Source of the DNA: Hymenolepis diminuta
Lineage: Eukaryota; Platyhelminthes; Cestoda; Cyclophyllidea; Hymenolepididae
DNA: 64,000 nucleotides
Assembly: GCA_900708905.1 (NCBI GenBank)
Contig: CAADRB010000062.1
Coordinates: 702,382 to 766,381 of the forward strand
Direction: 5' to 3'
Shown piece after piece: positions 1 to 12,265 of this stretch. A program made the position numbers and the translations under genes. The notes under the pieces were generated by a model. That model saw only the letters and a program-made list of their open reading frames with translations, was not told where the DNA came from and did no database searches. Numbering within the stretch: the stretch's first letter is position 1; each line of letters opens with the position of its first letter.

Positions 1-1834
1 ATACTCTGAATTTTGACTACAAACCCTTATTCATGGAGTCTGAACTGTGAAATGTCGGACCTTGCTACAAAACCTCGAACTGTTAGGAATTATGAAACGA
101 CTGAAATAAATACCATTGTAATTTTTCAAAATAAAGTATCCTTTCATTTTAAGCCTAAAAAGCTGAACAAAGTATAAATTTAAACAGCCAATGGTGGTCA
201 AGAATGACTCAAAAATGATGCGGTGTTATAAACACTTCAGCGCCTATTTCTTTTTCGTCCCATTGAAAAACTTAGAGATTGGTGTAGACCACTTTGAGAA
301 TCGCAAAAATTAACTGGTGACACCCTCATTAAGAACACGTTGTCTACTCAATCATGACGTTCATTAGCAATATTCAAATGTGTTATACTGTTGAGTCTAA
401 GAAAGTATTTCAGATTTGTTAGCTTTCTCACCTTTCTTTTGATATAAAGTCATTCATTCGCCAAATAGAATGTGATGTAGCCAATCATTGACAAACGGCC
501 GATAGATCAATATTTAAACATTTGGGTCACCAGAAATATAAGTGTTTTCAGATGAAGTAAAATGAAACGCGGCCATTTTCGCCCATTAGCACAAAACTCT
601 TCCATTTACTTAAACTGTACTGTAGTTTGCAATAAAGGAAATATGGTGAAGAGACGTTTTATTATTTTTCTATTAATAAAATATCAGCTGTTCATGTAGG
701 AAAACTATCAACTCATTTGCTCTAATAAAGCAGCTCACGGATATGATAAGAACACCACGATTTATCAGCTAAAAGATTATGAAATTAATATTTTGACATG
801 AACCCAGCTATTTTAAAATTGGAGCAACCAGGGTTAGATAGGAGATTCCTCGGATAGGCCCAGCAAGACTGTGATCAACGTGAGACGAAAGAACGTTAGT
901 TTGAGAGCATGTTTATCAAGACCGATTTCCCGGGTTGCCTACATTTATCATCCACCAGTGTTAATTATTTAGGACGGCAAACGAGAATGGGTTTCCCTCA
1001 AATATGATTACGCTGATCAAGACATTTTGGAAACTTGATCTTGGTGGACGATTTAGGAACTCTGAGGGAGGCAAAATTACAATAACTCTCTTTGCGTTTC
1101 TTTAGGCGGAATATTCCAACTATCTAGTGATCAAATAAATAGGATTTCGGGACAGATCGTTGCCTGGACTCGGAGACTAGTCATATTTTCGGTAAATTTG
1201 TGAGCTCCCAAAATGTAAAATTGAAATAATATCTACCTAGAAGAATAGCGATTAGTTTTTGTCAATTGTGACAAGAATAAATATCTCCTAAATGAATTTT
1301 ATTTACTAATTTAAATTTTCTTTTAATGTTAATTCCAATCTCATAACATTTTAAAATCTGTCGCAGATTTCACAGTTATTTACCGACTCGGCAGTCACGC
1401 ATAAAGTCTATCAATCGGCAACCAGTGTTATGTTAAGAGGTCACTCTTATTGACATCATTTGAATTGTCATCAGTATTTCATATTTCCAAAATTGACATG
1501 GTTGCATAAAATAAACCAGGCCCAATACACTCTTTGTTTCGTCGGTTTAACACGAGACCTCAATGAAATCAACATCTACCCTTGACTCTATTGAAAAAAC
1601 ACCTCTGTACAATAAGAGCAGGAGGGAAGGGGAGGGGATAAGAACGAACAGAATACCTCAACACTATTGGCACAACGACAGCCCAGAATCAAAAGAAAAG
1701 GGGACCGAGATTGAAAAATGACTTGAAAGACCACAAGACAAAGACCGGGAATCAATGAGTGGGGGAGAGGTGTAACGAGGGTTGATAACGAAGACATGTA
1801 AAAAAGGGAGACGGGGCTACAGAGCAATTATAGA
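1..1834. other. Intergenic, no gene seen
   Basis: No exon-like stretch with matching splice sites was found here on either strand. The segment is AT-rich and lies 3' of the copper transporter gene, which runs on the minus strand. A tttatt at 1298-1303 is an AATAAA poly(A) signal on the minus strand and could end that transcript about 530 nt past its stop codon. The minus-strand open frame at 1588-1827 overlaps this presumed 3' UTR; it has no known motif and is best read as chance. Confidence 0.6.
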
Positions 1835-2956
1835 TTAGTGACAACACTCCTGCTCTCCCATAACGACAAATCGCCGCCTAAAGAAGAAAAAATATCCCAA
1901 GCAAGAGCCCAAAAGCAGAGCAACACAGGCGTAGATATTGTACGTCATGAAAATCAACATCAGAAGATAGGAGATAAATAATTGTACGCCATGAAGGAAG
2001 GTTTGCAGAATATGCTCCAGGGAACAATAGCTACGCCAGCTGGAAAAATAAATATAACACGGTAAATCAAGTAAACGCAAACGAAAATACATATCACGTG
2101 ATTTGAGTTGCAAGTGATTTATGACGCAAAAAATTTTTTCAGGCAAAAAACCTCATGTAGTGTTACAGTCTAACAGACAGAAAAACCAAACTAAACATAA
2201 CATTAGATAAAGCATTACACAATGAATACCTGAATGAGGTTAACCAATTATAAGGGGGATATAAGGGGGAAATAAAACATCAATCAAACACATTCTATGA
2301 GGCCGAATAGATGTTAATTTGAGGATTAGTTTCATGGGCTAAGTGCAAATCACGAATCCAAATTGCTTACTATCTACAAAGGCTTTGGGAACTAATAAAA
2401 GCAGACGAAAAGTCAATCTTTTTAAAACATTTTTAAACAAAAGAACCAAAATTTAGGTAGCTTACGCGAATTCGTGCCGTTGAACTAGGGGAACAACGGG
2501 ATTTTCATAATTTACAGGTTCGCTAGCACCAGGTGATCCTGTTGAATTATCATGAATGGCGGCATTCGCCCGATTGAGAATTTGAAATGAGCTTAGATTT
2601 CGTACAAGAAGTCGATCTCTTAGTCCCTAGAAAATCAGTGTTGAATAGAACATAAATTATCAACTACTTTCATTGCCTCATAGATAAATGCTAGAAGAAA
2701 AATTCCGACACAAGCGCCAACAAGTTCTACAAGACGATAATAGGGCAAACAGAACCTACTTCCTACTGTATCAATATTCCATGCTTCGAATAGGAGATAA
2801 AAGGGTAAATCCGTATTGAAAAACATCTTAAAATATTAGAAAATAAATTCTTCACGAATATACCTTCATGCTATGCATATTGTGACTCATACCAGTCGAA
2901 CCTGACATATCCATAGTGGCACCGGTATTCATGTTATGACCTGCGTGGGAAGCCAT
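1835..2956 (-). CDS. CTR1: CTR1-type high-affinity copper transporter (SLC31 family)
   Basis: Four exons on the minus strand: 2956-2864, 2826-2668, 2626-2466 and 2039-1835; all donors are GT, acceptors AG, phases 0, 0 and 2. They join to 205 aa, against 190 in human CTR1. Seen: a Met/His-rich N-terminus (MASHAGHNMN, MSHNMHSMKM) for extracellular copper binding; membrane segment 1 at about residues 62-84 (GACVGIFLLAFIYEAMK); a soluble loop of about 55 residues; segment 2 with the MxxxM copper filter at M165/M169 (MLIFMTYN); segment 3 with the GxxxG packing motif at G182/G186; and a C-terminal CCH, where the human protein ends in HCH. The family forms a trimeric plasma or endosomal membrane pore for Cu(I). 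The start is the first ATG of the Met-rich tail. The loop before segment 2 (residues 85-138) is the least conserved part. Naming is secure; the choice between CTR1 and a close paralogue is not. Confidence 0.93.
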
Positions 2957-5286
2957 TATTAAAATAAAATTATGATAGAGAACACCAGTGGAAGGAAAAT
3001 ATACAAACCGCTATCTGTGTCAAGGTCGTTCAGTTAGTGTCAACAAATTAAATTAATTTAGCAAGTTTTGGGGTATGTTAGAAATTGTGCATATATAAAT
3101 GTCATTTATTTTTAATTAATTTATTTACATTCAGCTTTCATATTAAATATTATTTATGCGCTAATAAGAGACTTCTTATTTGGTTCATGATTTTGATATA
3201 AAGAAAAGTACATCTATTCCAGATACCAACAGAATTGTACAATAACCATTTTCTTAAAGAATTATGCTTAACAAAATTTATTATAGAAACTAGGTATTCT
3301 ATCTTTGCTGCAGGTGTTTTTAATCGACCATAGAAAACTCGGAATCTGAAACAGAAAAACATTCCGACAAACTTGAATAGCAGACAGCTCTATGATGTAT
3401 ATTATATAATATAACAATAAATAATATATAATTGTGTTTTTTCCATTAAAATGCTGTTTTATTTTTGTACTTAAATTAAATACGGTCATGTCCTTTGTCA
3501 AAATTTACATTGGTTCATTTGCCTTTCATTAAAACACCGAGCCTCAATTTGAAACGCTAAGAAAAATCAAAGGTAAGTCATCCAATTATGGTTAAATTAA
3601 TATGGAAGACTTTTCTAAGGGAATTAAAGCTACTGACGCAAATGGTAGGCGTTTTCCTCTTTTTGGAAAGGACTTTCTCGGCTGTTTTAATTTTTATCAG
3701 AAAATAAATTTGTTTAATGTCACATAATAATTACGCTGTATATATATGTATATCGAATAGCAATACTTTTACATGTAAGAAAAAAAGATTTTTCCCAAAA
3801 TATTTCTTATATGTAGGATTCTTTATCTTTCACCTTTTAATTCCCTTTTATTCAAATGAATTTATTTACATTGCGGTTGTAAACGGCGGATAATACAAAT
3901 CGACCTATTGGTACGAGAACGCGCGTTTTGTCTTGATATTGTGCCTGGGGTCGTTTTGTATTGCGGTGTTGTTAGGTTGTGTTTGTAACTGATGCAACGT
4001 CTTATAGAATCTAAGACTCGGTTACGGTATCCTACAGAGAAGGGCAGATTATAACAAATACTAAGTTTTATTTAATTTAACGATTATGACTGAAATTTTC
4101 AAAGTGGTTATTCAGGGGAACTTTCCGCCCACATTAGTGAAAGTGCTAACAAAACTGTTACAATCTGCTATTCTATGTAGGATACCGTAACCGACTCCTA
4201 GATTCCCTATGACATTGCACTAGCTACGAATACAATCCAATAACTTCACAATTCAAAACGTCCCAAACCACTATATCAAAATAAGATGCACATTCTCATA
4301 TCGATAGGTCGATTTATGTTATGCGCCACTTGCAATCGTAATGTAGATAAATTTGTTCGAATGGAGAGGACTTAAGAAACTTACAAATAAGAATTATTTT
4401 GGGGAGAATATTACTTTATTATATGTAATAAAGAAAACCTGGGTAGAGTGTAGATATCTTGTGCCGAACATGTGAGAGATTCGTATTCTACCGTCGGTCC
4501 TGCTGATAAGAAGTGCCAACGGGAATACTGAATGGAAAACAAGCACGTCAACCACTACATTAAAACTTCTGTCTGTGCTTCAGATGGAATAGAACGGACA
4601 AAGAGATGAATTTAAGTTTCATCCATCATAGGTTCAATCTTTCTATGTATGTGATACTCTGTCTACCATCCGTAGGCGCGTTATAAGAGAAAACTATCTT
4701 CCCCTTTATGTCTAAACGGATTTATTGAATGGCTAAAATATTACTGAGGATGTGCGCTATTTTTGGAGGATTAATTGTTTTATTGTGTAAAGTAAATATC
4801 CATCTCAAACTTTCAACCGCACGCTTGTTTCAACCCTAATCACTCATAAACTACATTTCGTCATTGCCTCTAAACGCAAATAATCTTGCAGTACAAATGA
4901 TCATACAGATATGTCTTCGAGGATGACCAAAGTGAATAAAAAATTGGAGATACAGAAGTCTCACTGATTCGATATCCGCTGAGAATTCAAAAATTTGGGT
5001 CCAGTAAATGCAAGAGACAATTTATTGACAGATAAACAAATGTTTCACAAAAGAATCTGATTAAAAAAAAGTGTCACGGACAACACATAGGAAATGCTCA
5101 ACGATCACAGTTCGATACGAAATACATCCTCAAAAGAAAGTAAAAAGAGGATAAAAGCGGAATGCATTATGAGGCCTTCTCCGATATTTTTTCCAGTAGC
5201 TCCATGAAACTAAAACAACATATATAATATATATATATATAACGAATATAACGGGTAAATTAATCAGCATTACCAATCTGCAAAAT
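2957..5286. other. Intergenic region holding a fold-back element
   Basis: This 2.3 kb lies upstream of the copper transporter and downstream of the RILP-like gene; both run on the minus strand. The first few hundred bases (2957 to about 3200) should carry the copper transporter promoter, but I see no clear TATA box or other motif. The middle is filled by the inverted-repeat element at 3769-4428. A tttatt at 5021-5026 (AATAAA on the minus strand) could be the poly(A) signal of the RILP-like gene. A short AT dinucleotide run lies at about 5220-5242. No coding exon was found. Confidence 0.55.
3769..4428. mobile_element. Fold-back (MITE-like) element with arms of about 280 bp
   Basis: The left arm (about 3769-4058) is an imperfect reverse complement of the right arm (about 4150-4428) along its whole length. 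Paired landmarks: cggttacggtatcctac at 4019-4035 against its complement at 4176-4192, a shared block around cgatttatgtt/aaatcgacc, and the outer block cccaaaatatttctta against taagaattattttgggg. The outermost ends read TTACATGTAA and TTATATGTAA. About 90 bp separate the arms. No open frame for a transposase lies inside, so it would be non-autonomous. Related right-arm sequence occurs again at 53438-53720 and 53920-54345, which shows that it is dispersed. I could not see a convincing target-site duplication, so the DNA-transposon class is inference. Confidence 0.75.
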
Positions 5287-8200
5287 TTACGCGACATTAT
5301 TTTTATTAATACTAAGTGTAGATACAAAATTCAATAAAACTAACAGAGATTTGATGGCTGATTTCGGTCTAGCAAACTGCGGATACATCTTTTCAAATGG
5401 CTCCTTTGGTATAGGTCCATAAACTAATTCCCTATTAAGAGATGAAATTATGACTTTAAAACAAAATGAAATTGATATGCAGGCAATTAAAAAAAGGTAA
5501 GACTTACCCATCAGCCTTATCTGATATGGCCTCCAATCCAGCACTGAGTTCCATCAAGCGAGCTCGAAGGTGATTTCTCTCGCAGAGGAGACTTCGAAGC
5601 CGTTCCAAGGCAAGAAGACTGTCCGATTTCTCTGAACCATCTTTGTTGGTGGTTGCAACAGATTCTAACCCCTCACATGGTCCCAAGTGTAAGGGCATAA
5701 TTGTCTCCTGTGGAGATTCAATCTACAAATACAAGACTCATACGTCCGCGTTGACTTATTTGTCAGATGATGATTTTTGTCGCTTGTTCATCCAACGATC
5801 AAAGAATTCAAAATTATTATACTCTCTTAGCTTAACTTAATTTACTGTCTTAATCACAACACAGATTTCACTCGCTCGGCGCTAATGATTATTGCATTTC
5901 CCAATTCCTACTCCTACTACTTCACATTTTCCTTTCCCTTATACGCCGGGTCCTACTTAACTTCTCATCTTCTCACCTGGGAATAGCTGTTGTAGAATGA
6001 CCGTTAGTTTTGTAAAGAGATATTTCTAATCCTCATTTGTTCAAGTTTCTGAGTAATTTTGCGGATGAAATTAGCACTACATAACTCTGAGAAAATACAT
6101 TGTTGTGTAGATAAGCTCAAAAAATCAGGAGGAGTAAGGTATGATGATTTCGAAGTATTGACTGTGTAAAGATAGTGGAGACAAATTTAAAGGTAATATT
6201 TACACGCATCTAGTTCCTGGAGTATGGTCATTCTCGTTCAGTAGATGGTGTCCTCATTTGATTGATCGCTCAGGATTAACATTCTCCAGCTTATCTATAG
6301 CTTCTAGAATGCAGAAGTTGTGTAGACCAAAGTGTATTGAATAAACCACATGAAGACACACGATGGCCCTCATGGGGAACTTGAGGTCACTGCAGAATTA
6401 AACAAAGCTCATTCAAGGACCATTTAATTACCTTATCCCGCTAATTAAAATAAACCACTTGAGGGCACACGATGGTTCTCTACAAAGAACCTAAGGTTGC
6501 AGTAAGATCAGATACTTCAAGTGTCACTGTGAGGTCGAGATAATTAGGTCTCAAAGATTAATGATGATCTAGGTAAAAGTTTTCGAAACGAATAGAGATC
6601 TACTACGCACCCCATAAATACTACATTATGGTAATCGAGGATGCAAAACTTTAATACCACCGATTCAAGGGAGATTGGAGACTTAGGATTTTTTTCTTCA
6701 GCTTAAAAGAAAAGCAATACCTGCACACGCTGACTCGAGCCAGTCTCTGTATTCCGCGGCTATCAGCTCTTAAATTTGCCCTAACTGTCAATGAACAAAG
6801 AGGGCCTCATTGTATCTAATTTTACCTGTTTCTCACAATCCGGATTGTCCTGGCTCAGTACTGACGCTTCCTCTTTCCTACCAATAACAACTACTTCATC
6901 CTTTTCCCTTCCCATTTATTCCCAATTGTCTAATGCACCCTTGTTCAAACCGGCCCTTGATCTTCTCATGCGTTAAAGGATGTTGTTTGTTGTTAGCCTT
7001 TAAGATCATTATTTATGCGAGGGGATTTCCAGCTATTTTAAATACATGCTGGTATTTGCCTGTCATTTTCAGATATTCGATTAAAAGCAGGTATATAAAA
7101 CTTAGTATTAAGAATTTATAGCACTGAAAATTATCATACCTTCTGAGCAGTGACCATTTCCAGAGACAGCTCTTCGAGATTGCGTTCACAGACAGCTAGT
7201 TGGTCTTCAAGAACAGTCTGTTCAGAGCTGAGATGACTCACTTGTCGTGGAGACTTAGCTAACAGCTGTCCAGACTCTCGAGCCAACCGACAAACTTCCT
7301 CTTCAGCCTAAACTCAAAATCAGGAGACAATATAATGAACAAATATGAAAACATTTGGCAATGTTGGCGTGGTGAAAAATAAAATATTTGAATAAAAATA
7401 AACTTTTAAATTAAAAAAACTTCCTAAGTCATTGTTATATTAAATGTAGACACTTTTCTATAAATAGTTTGACATTTTTTACCGCATCAATAGAGGCTTC
7501 TAGAAAGAGAATCTCCTGGCGCGTTTCTTTAATTTCTCGAGTTTGTTTCATTATACCAGACTTTAACAGACGAATCAATTGCAGATCTGCAGCTCGACCT
7601 TGAAAGACACAGAAAAAAATCAAGTTTGTAATATGTCAATAGATCTTAAAGAAAAACACGCTACTTATGCATTAGTAACAAATATTAATATATTATGTAG
7701 ACTTGTTTACAGAAGGGGAAATTTACCTCAACTAGGAGATTCACGTCTTCTAAATTTCGATAGGCAACCTATCTAGTTCATCGAATCTAGTTCAACGTTA
7801 TTGACTAAACAGACGTACGTAACTTGTCAGACTGCGATAGAACAAATTTGTCAGAGGGCCAATTAGAATATTTTAAGTAAGCATGCAAAGAATTCATGAG
7901 TTTCGTCCTTCGTGTACTGATTAATCAATTAGCAAATAATCATTGTCGTGCTTAGGAATGGAATCTCGCCAATGCTGCAATTATTAGCTAACCAAACGGC
8001 TAAACAATTTTCACACATCCACATTCATGTGAAAAAAACGTTTTTTCATATATAATAAAATAACCGTCGAGTTACAGGTCTTTCGCCTCTTTACACTGAC
8101 CTGATCAACTGTAGTAATGATATCACCTTAGTGGGTGATGCCTAGCAATATCAAAGTGGAAACCTAGAGTACATTAATAGCCACCTCTATTTTATTACAG

Positions 8201-11200
8201 CCTTACAAACACGTACAATGAGTTTAAATAATGATAAGAATAACCGCCAATTAATAAATATGAACAACTTTGTCTTACATGGATTATTTTGGTAAGTAAC
8301 AGTTGAAAAAGTGAAAATGTCAAAATACGTAAGAAATATCTATAAATTTTCGACACCTATCTGTACCAGTCCAGGATTAGTAGCGGATATCGTGAAAACC
8401 TCTTAATCGAAGAGAGAGAAGTAAAAAATGTTATCTTGACTGAAAATTGCTACCCCGGTGACAACCACATCATAAACGGTAATTCTAAATATAAGTAGGA
8501 AAGTTAAATATATATGAGACAGACACTAGAAAAATTAACCAATGCACAGACAAACAATAAATCAAAACACTATGTCGGTAAAAGATATTAAAATTATTTT
8601 ATCTAGAGTTTTAAATGCGTAAGCACAGGTTATCCAACTTGTACACGTGTCAAGTCATTTGTTGGCTCAAAATTGGTAGGATTATGCGTAGAATGTTATT
8701 TAAAATGTGAAAAGAGTTTTTCTGGTAATAAACTTAAAAAACTGCCGAGTGAATTTGATTCTAATGGATCCTTTAATTACCATAAAATAAAGAAAGTTTA
8801 GCTATCTCATCTCTGCTGCTGAATGTCATCTGAGATCCTTTTGTAGTCTCAGCTTTTGAAGAAAAGATCAATTGAAGTGGTAAGACCTGCTCTTCCTTAA
8901 TAAAAATACCAGTCAACAAAGCACTGGACAATGTAGACAAGCGCTTGCTGCTATCCAGGGCGCGAATCATGAAATTTAAATTTTGAAACGTGGGCCAGCC
9001 ATTTAGTAAATCCTGTGCATCCTGAACCCAAATATCAAATGAAGTAGGACTCTTTGATATCTTGACGTTGCTCTCAGCAGATTTTTAATCCTCTTCCCCT
9101 ATGTTAGCCGATTTCAAATGCCTTCCATAACTAAAATTGTAATTTTTTACATTACTGTGGATAAAAATAATACCGTTAAATCAAGACTAAGCTGACATAA
9201 ATTATTAATCAATTACCAAACTAAAGCAATTAATCCCGGAAGAACGCTTTTTCTATAATTGGCTTGCGAAATATGGTATAACAAAAATCCCCTTGCTCTA
9301 AAAACTCGACATTCAACCTAATAACCTTCAAAACTCGACTTCAAACTATGAAGAGACACCCTCCTTGCAATGAAAACTATGTTGGAAGGGGTTAATCACC
9401 TCCGCATAAATAGTATATTTTAGGAAGATATTCTGGTAAAGTGGAATAAATATAAAATTAAATAATCTTGGCTTAGAGTTAACCCAAAGCTGACATGATT
9501 TGAGCAGGGATAAACACACAATCTTTTTTCTTTGATTCCTATCGCGTAAGCAGAAGTTGCAGTTGTAAATTTATTAAGTTACAATGTACATTAATATCGA
9601 CGAAAACTAACCCAACTTTCAGTAACCAATTCATTGTTCCTGGATTACATAAAAGATGGCAGAAACGTTTTTCAAATAATTTTCTTGCATTATATATGAG
9701 CAGGAAAAATGAGAAAAAAACAGCATTGTAATGTAGAGTGCATAGGGATTCACCCAAACTCGTTGTTAACAATCTATCATGACAACTGCAAACATCTTCA
9801 AGTACAGAAATATATTAAGAACTGTAATTAGAAATGCTGAATGGAGAAAACTCGCCAAGCTGATGACCTTCCAGTCCATTACGAAATTCACTACAAGGTT
9901 GAAAGCAGAGAGAAACTGTAGCGGAACGCCTTTAATAACAGAGAATAAAGAGAAGTCGTAAACCTTCGAACAAATAAACAGAAATGTGGCTGGGTAGAAC
10001 GGAATAAAGCTTAATGTACCAGAATAACAAACGACAAATTAACTAACGATCCGATGGAAAAAGAATGAGCCATAGATATAAAAAGACAAGCACGAACACG
10101 ACAGATGAGAGGCTGATAAAATCGATAAGCGAAATAGGATGACATAATCGCAGGTAAAGGAAAGACCTATATTGCGTTTTCAAATCGATATTTTCACAAT
10201 TAAAGTGTTTTAGAAGGGCAATTTCATTGTGAAATTGATACATTATAAACTGAAAATAGAAACAGAAGGAAGGATCCAAACCCACTTTCTTGTTGAGTGA
10301 GCTGAAGTCTCTCTTCCGTGTGGGTCAAAAGAAAATCGACTTCCAAAGGATTGATAAGAAGAGATGGGGGACACTTGGATTGCGTCTGCTTATCTCCTCC
10401 TCGTCCCGTCACTAACTCTGAAACCGTCGTGACTTCCTCTGTCATTAAAGACGTAGACTCTGCCTGGGCATTCTCCAAATGGCACTTGAGTCGCTGATTC
10501 TCAGACTCTAATGAGGCGATTTGATCCATCAGGTGCTGGGTCTCGTTATACCAGCTCTGTTGCATTAGGTCCAGATCCTCGTAAGAGTAAAAAAAGAACA
10601 TTATGAACAAGCACATAGTACTACTCAGTCGACTAACTTTTAAAAGTAACACAGGTTCTCTATTTTTAAAGACTCAATATATGTATTAGAAGTTCTCTGC
10701 CTACTCAGACATCCAGTCTTGTTGTCTATGTAAAACTTATTTAAAATAAATTTACAAAAAATTTATTTTTACAGGGAGAAAAAACGGATTAGACACGATT
10801 AATATATATATATATTATATATGTATCAGTATACATACATCTCCGATTTTGATGGATAAATGAGAGGTGGTTTTAAGAGCTCAGAATTTTTCTATCGATG
10901 CGAAACATTTGACCTACTTTCAATGGGGACCTGATAATTTGTCATTCATCTGTATAAACAGATAAAAATTAATGCACTAAATTAAACGTGAAAACTGGGA
11001 TAAGTAATGAAAAGTTTAAAAATAGTAAAATTCATACATAACAGTAAAGTCATAGGAGAATATTTATTTTGGAAGTTCGAACGCAATAAAAACAGTAACC
11101 ATAATTGAATTATTTAAATTAGATTAAGGGGACGGAAGAAACAGATATGTCTCAGAAACTGATTTTATACAGAATTGATGAATTATAGCAAAGCGAGACT

Positions 11201-11728
11201 TAAAGAAACCAAAGTTAACGCTAAACTATAACTCTTTAAGAAATTAATAAGTCAGAAAATAGAGTAATACTATTCTTACTTCAAAGAGAAACAGAATGGG
11301 AACTTTTTATGTCCAATAAAATTTCAATATAATCTCAGAAAGGAATTTTACAGTCAAACAAATTTTAATCAAGGGTAAACATTAGACTATTTGACTTCTG
11401 GGTTATAAAACAAATAAATCAGCAAGCGGTACAGACTCTTTCACAAAGTTATAGGATTAAAAAGTGGGAAAATTACCGTAGCAAAATCTTGAAACTCCTG
11501 CTCATTGCGTTCAGCTTTGAGTGCATCATGCTTTTCTTGAAGCTCTTCAATCAATTTTTCAGTGTCTGACGAATAAGTGACACAAAACTCGAGCTCTTCA
11601 AGTGCATGAATAACCTTGTACATCAAACTTTCGAAATCTTCCGAACCATATTGATCGATGAGGAGTTGCAATTCCTGACCGATTATAGATGCTGCTGAAT
11701 ACACGTCGGTAGTCGTACATATGCTCAT
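5287..11728 (-). CDS. RILPL1: RILP-like protein (Rab/dynein adaptor with RH1 and RH2 domains)
   Basis: Six minus-strand exons: 11728-11477, 10577-10286, 7598-7483, 7307-7140, 5722-5508 and 5431-5287. All junctions are GT-AG and phases agree (0, 1, 0, 0, 2), giving 395 aa; human RILPL1 has 403. Exon 1 is an RH1 domain: DVYSAASIIGQELQLLIDQY followed by a FESLMYKVIHALEELE helix. The middle is coiled coil (MDQIASLESENQRL; EIKETRQEILFLEASI). The last two exons form RH2: ERLRSLLCERNHLRARL, then ELVYGPIPKEP and a basic KSAIKSL stretch. Family members bind GTP-loaded Rab proteins through RH2 and dynein or myosin Va through RH1, acting in lysosome or cilium transport. The start at 11728 fits RILPL N-termini, but an upstream non-coding exon is possible. 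Symbol RILPL1 against RILP or RILPL2 rests on length. A further 3' exon beyond a weak donor near 5325 cannot be excluded. Confidence 0.88.
6341..6505. repeat. Two-copy direct repeat in RILP-like intron 4
   Basis: A segment of about 55 bp (aataaaccacatgaagacac... at 6341) returns diverged about 110 bp later (aataaaccacttgagggcac... at 6451). Both copies continue through acgatgg, an agaac/ggaac step and a ttgaggt/taaggttg stretch. This is an old local duplication or two nested copies of one repeat unit. No coding frame runs through either copy. Confidence 0.55.
8901..9176 (+). repeat. Dispersed repeat family R1, copy in RILP-like intron 2
   Basis: This piece matches 20215-20475 over about 260 bp at perhaps 65-70% identity by eye. 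Shared landmarks, in order: cgaatcat, a gaattttg/aaattttg step, cccaaat, a gaagta(g/a)g(g/c)ctc step, cgttgctctcag/cgttgttctcag, cctctcc-like C/T-rich sequence, gatttca, and a tail of ATAAT units. Other, weaker copies are at 14510-14760, 45690-45960 and 62600-62780. The constant order and the AT-repeat tail suggest a SINE or another short retroelement; no coding capacity is seen. Confidence 0.6.
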
Positions 11729-12265
11729 TCTATGAGTTACAACAAAATACATAAATTTTCTGTTTATAAGCGATGAACGACACAATAAATGAGATCAAGA
11801 TGCCAAAATATTAAGAACGAAAATAAAGTGGAGATGAAATTACTTGAACACAGACCCAAATTTTGATGCGAAATAGACATCATAAATTACGGCCGAATAT
11901 TTAATGACAAGACCTTGCAAGTTAGTGTGGTAAAATAAAATACATTTTAAGTTGTAAAACGATGGTTAGAACAAATAAGTTTGCTGGAATAAACTCACAA
12001 AAGTTGATAAATTATTAAAAAAAATATATGTTCTATTATATCTACTTGTCATTGAATTAGCTGCCATAGAAGACAAATAGGTATAAATAAGATTTCACAA
12101 TCGCATTACAATGAAGCACACTCTCTGAATAAAAGGAAATACTTCACGCTTTACCTATCCAAATATTAAAGACCTTAATTTGATTATCTATCTATTGGTT
12201 CTACAAGTTGATATTTCAGCCTGACCTTATTAGCAAAAACTTCAATTGCTATTCGCTGTCTTATA
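11729..12265. promoter_or_regulatory. Divergent promoter region between RILP-like and NUDCD1
   Basis: The start codons of the two genes point away from each other across only 537 bp. Both promoters and both 5' UTRs must lie here unless non-coding first exons lie further out. The stretch is strongly AT-rich, with tataaat and tataat-like strings but no clear positional TATA box, as expected of a housekeeping bidirectional promoter. The direction and spacing are seen; shared regulation is inference. Confidence 0.5.

Noticed and set aside
1588..1827. Hydrophobic 79-codon minus-strand frame next to the copper transporter
   Set aside because: It lies just past the CTR1 stop in the probable 3' UTR, has no family motif and no splice link.
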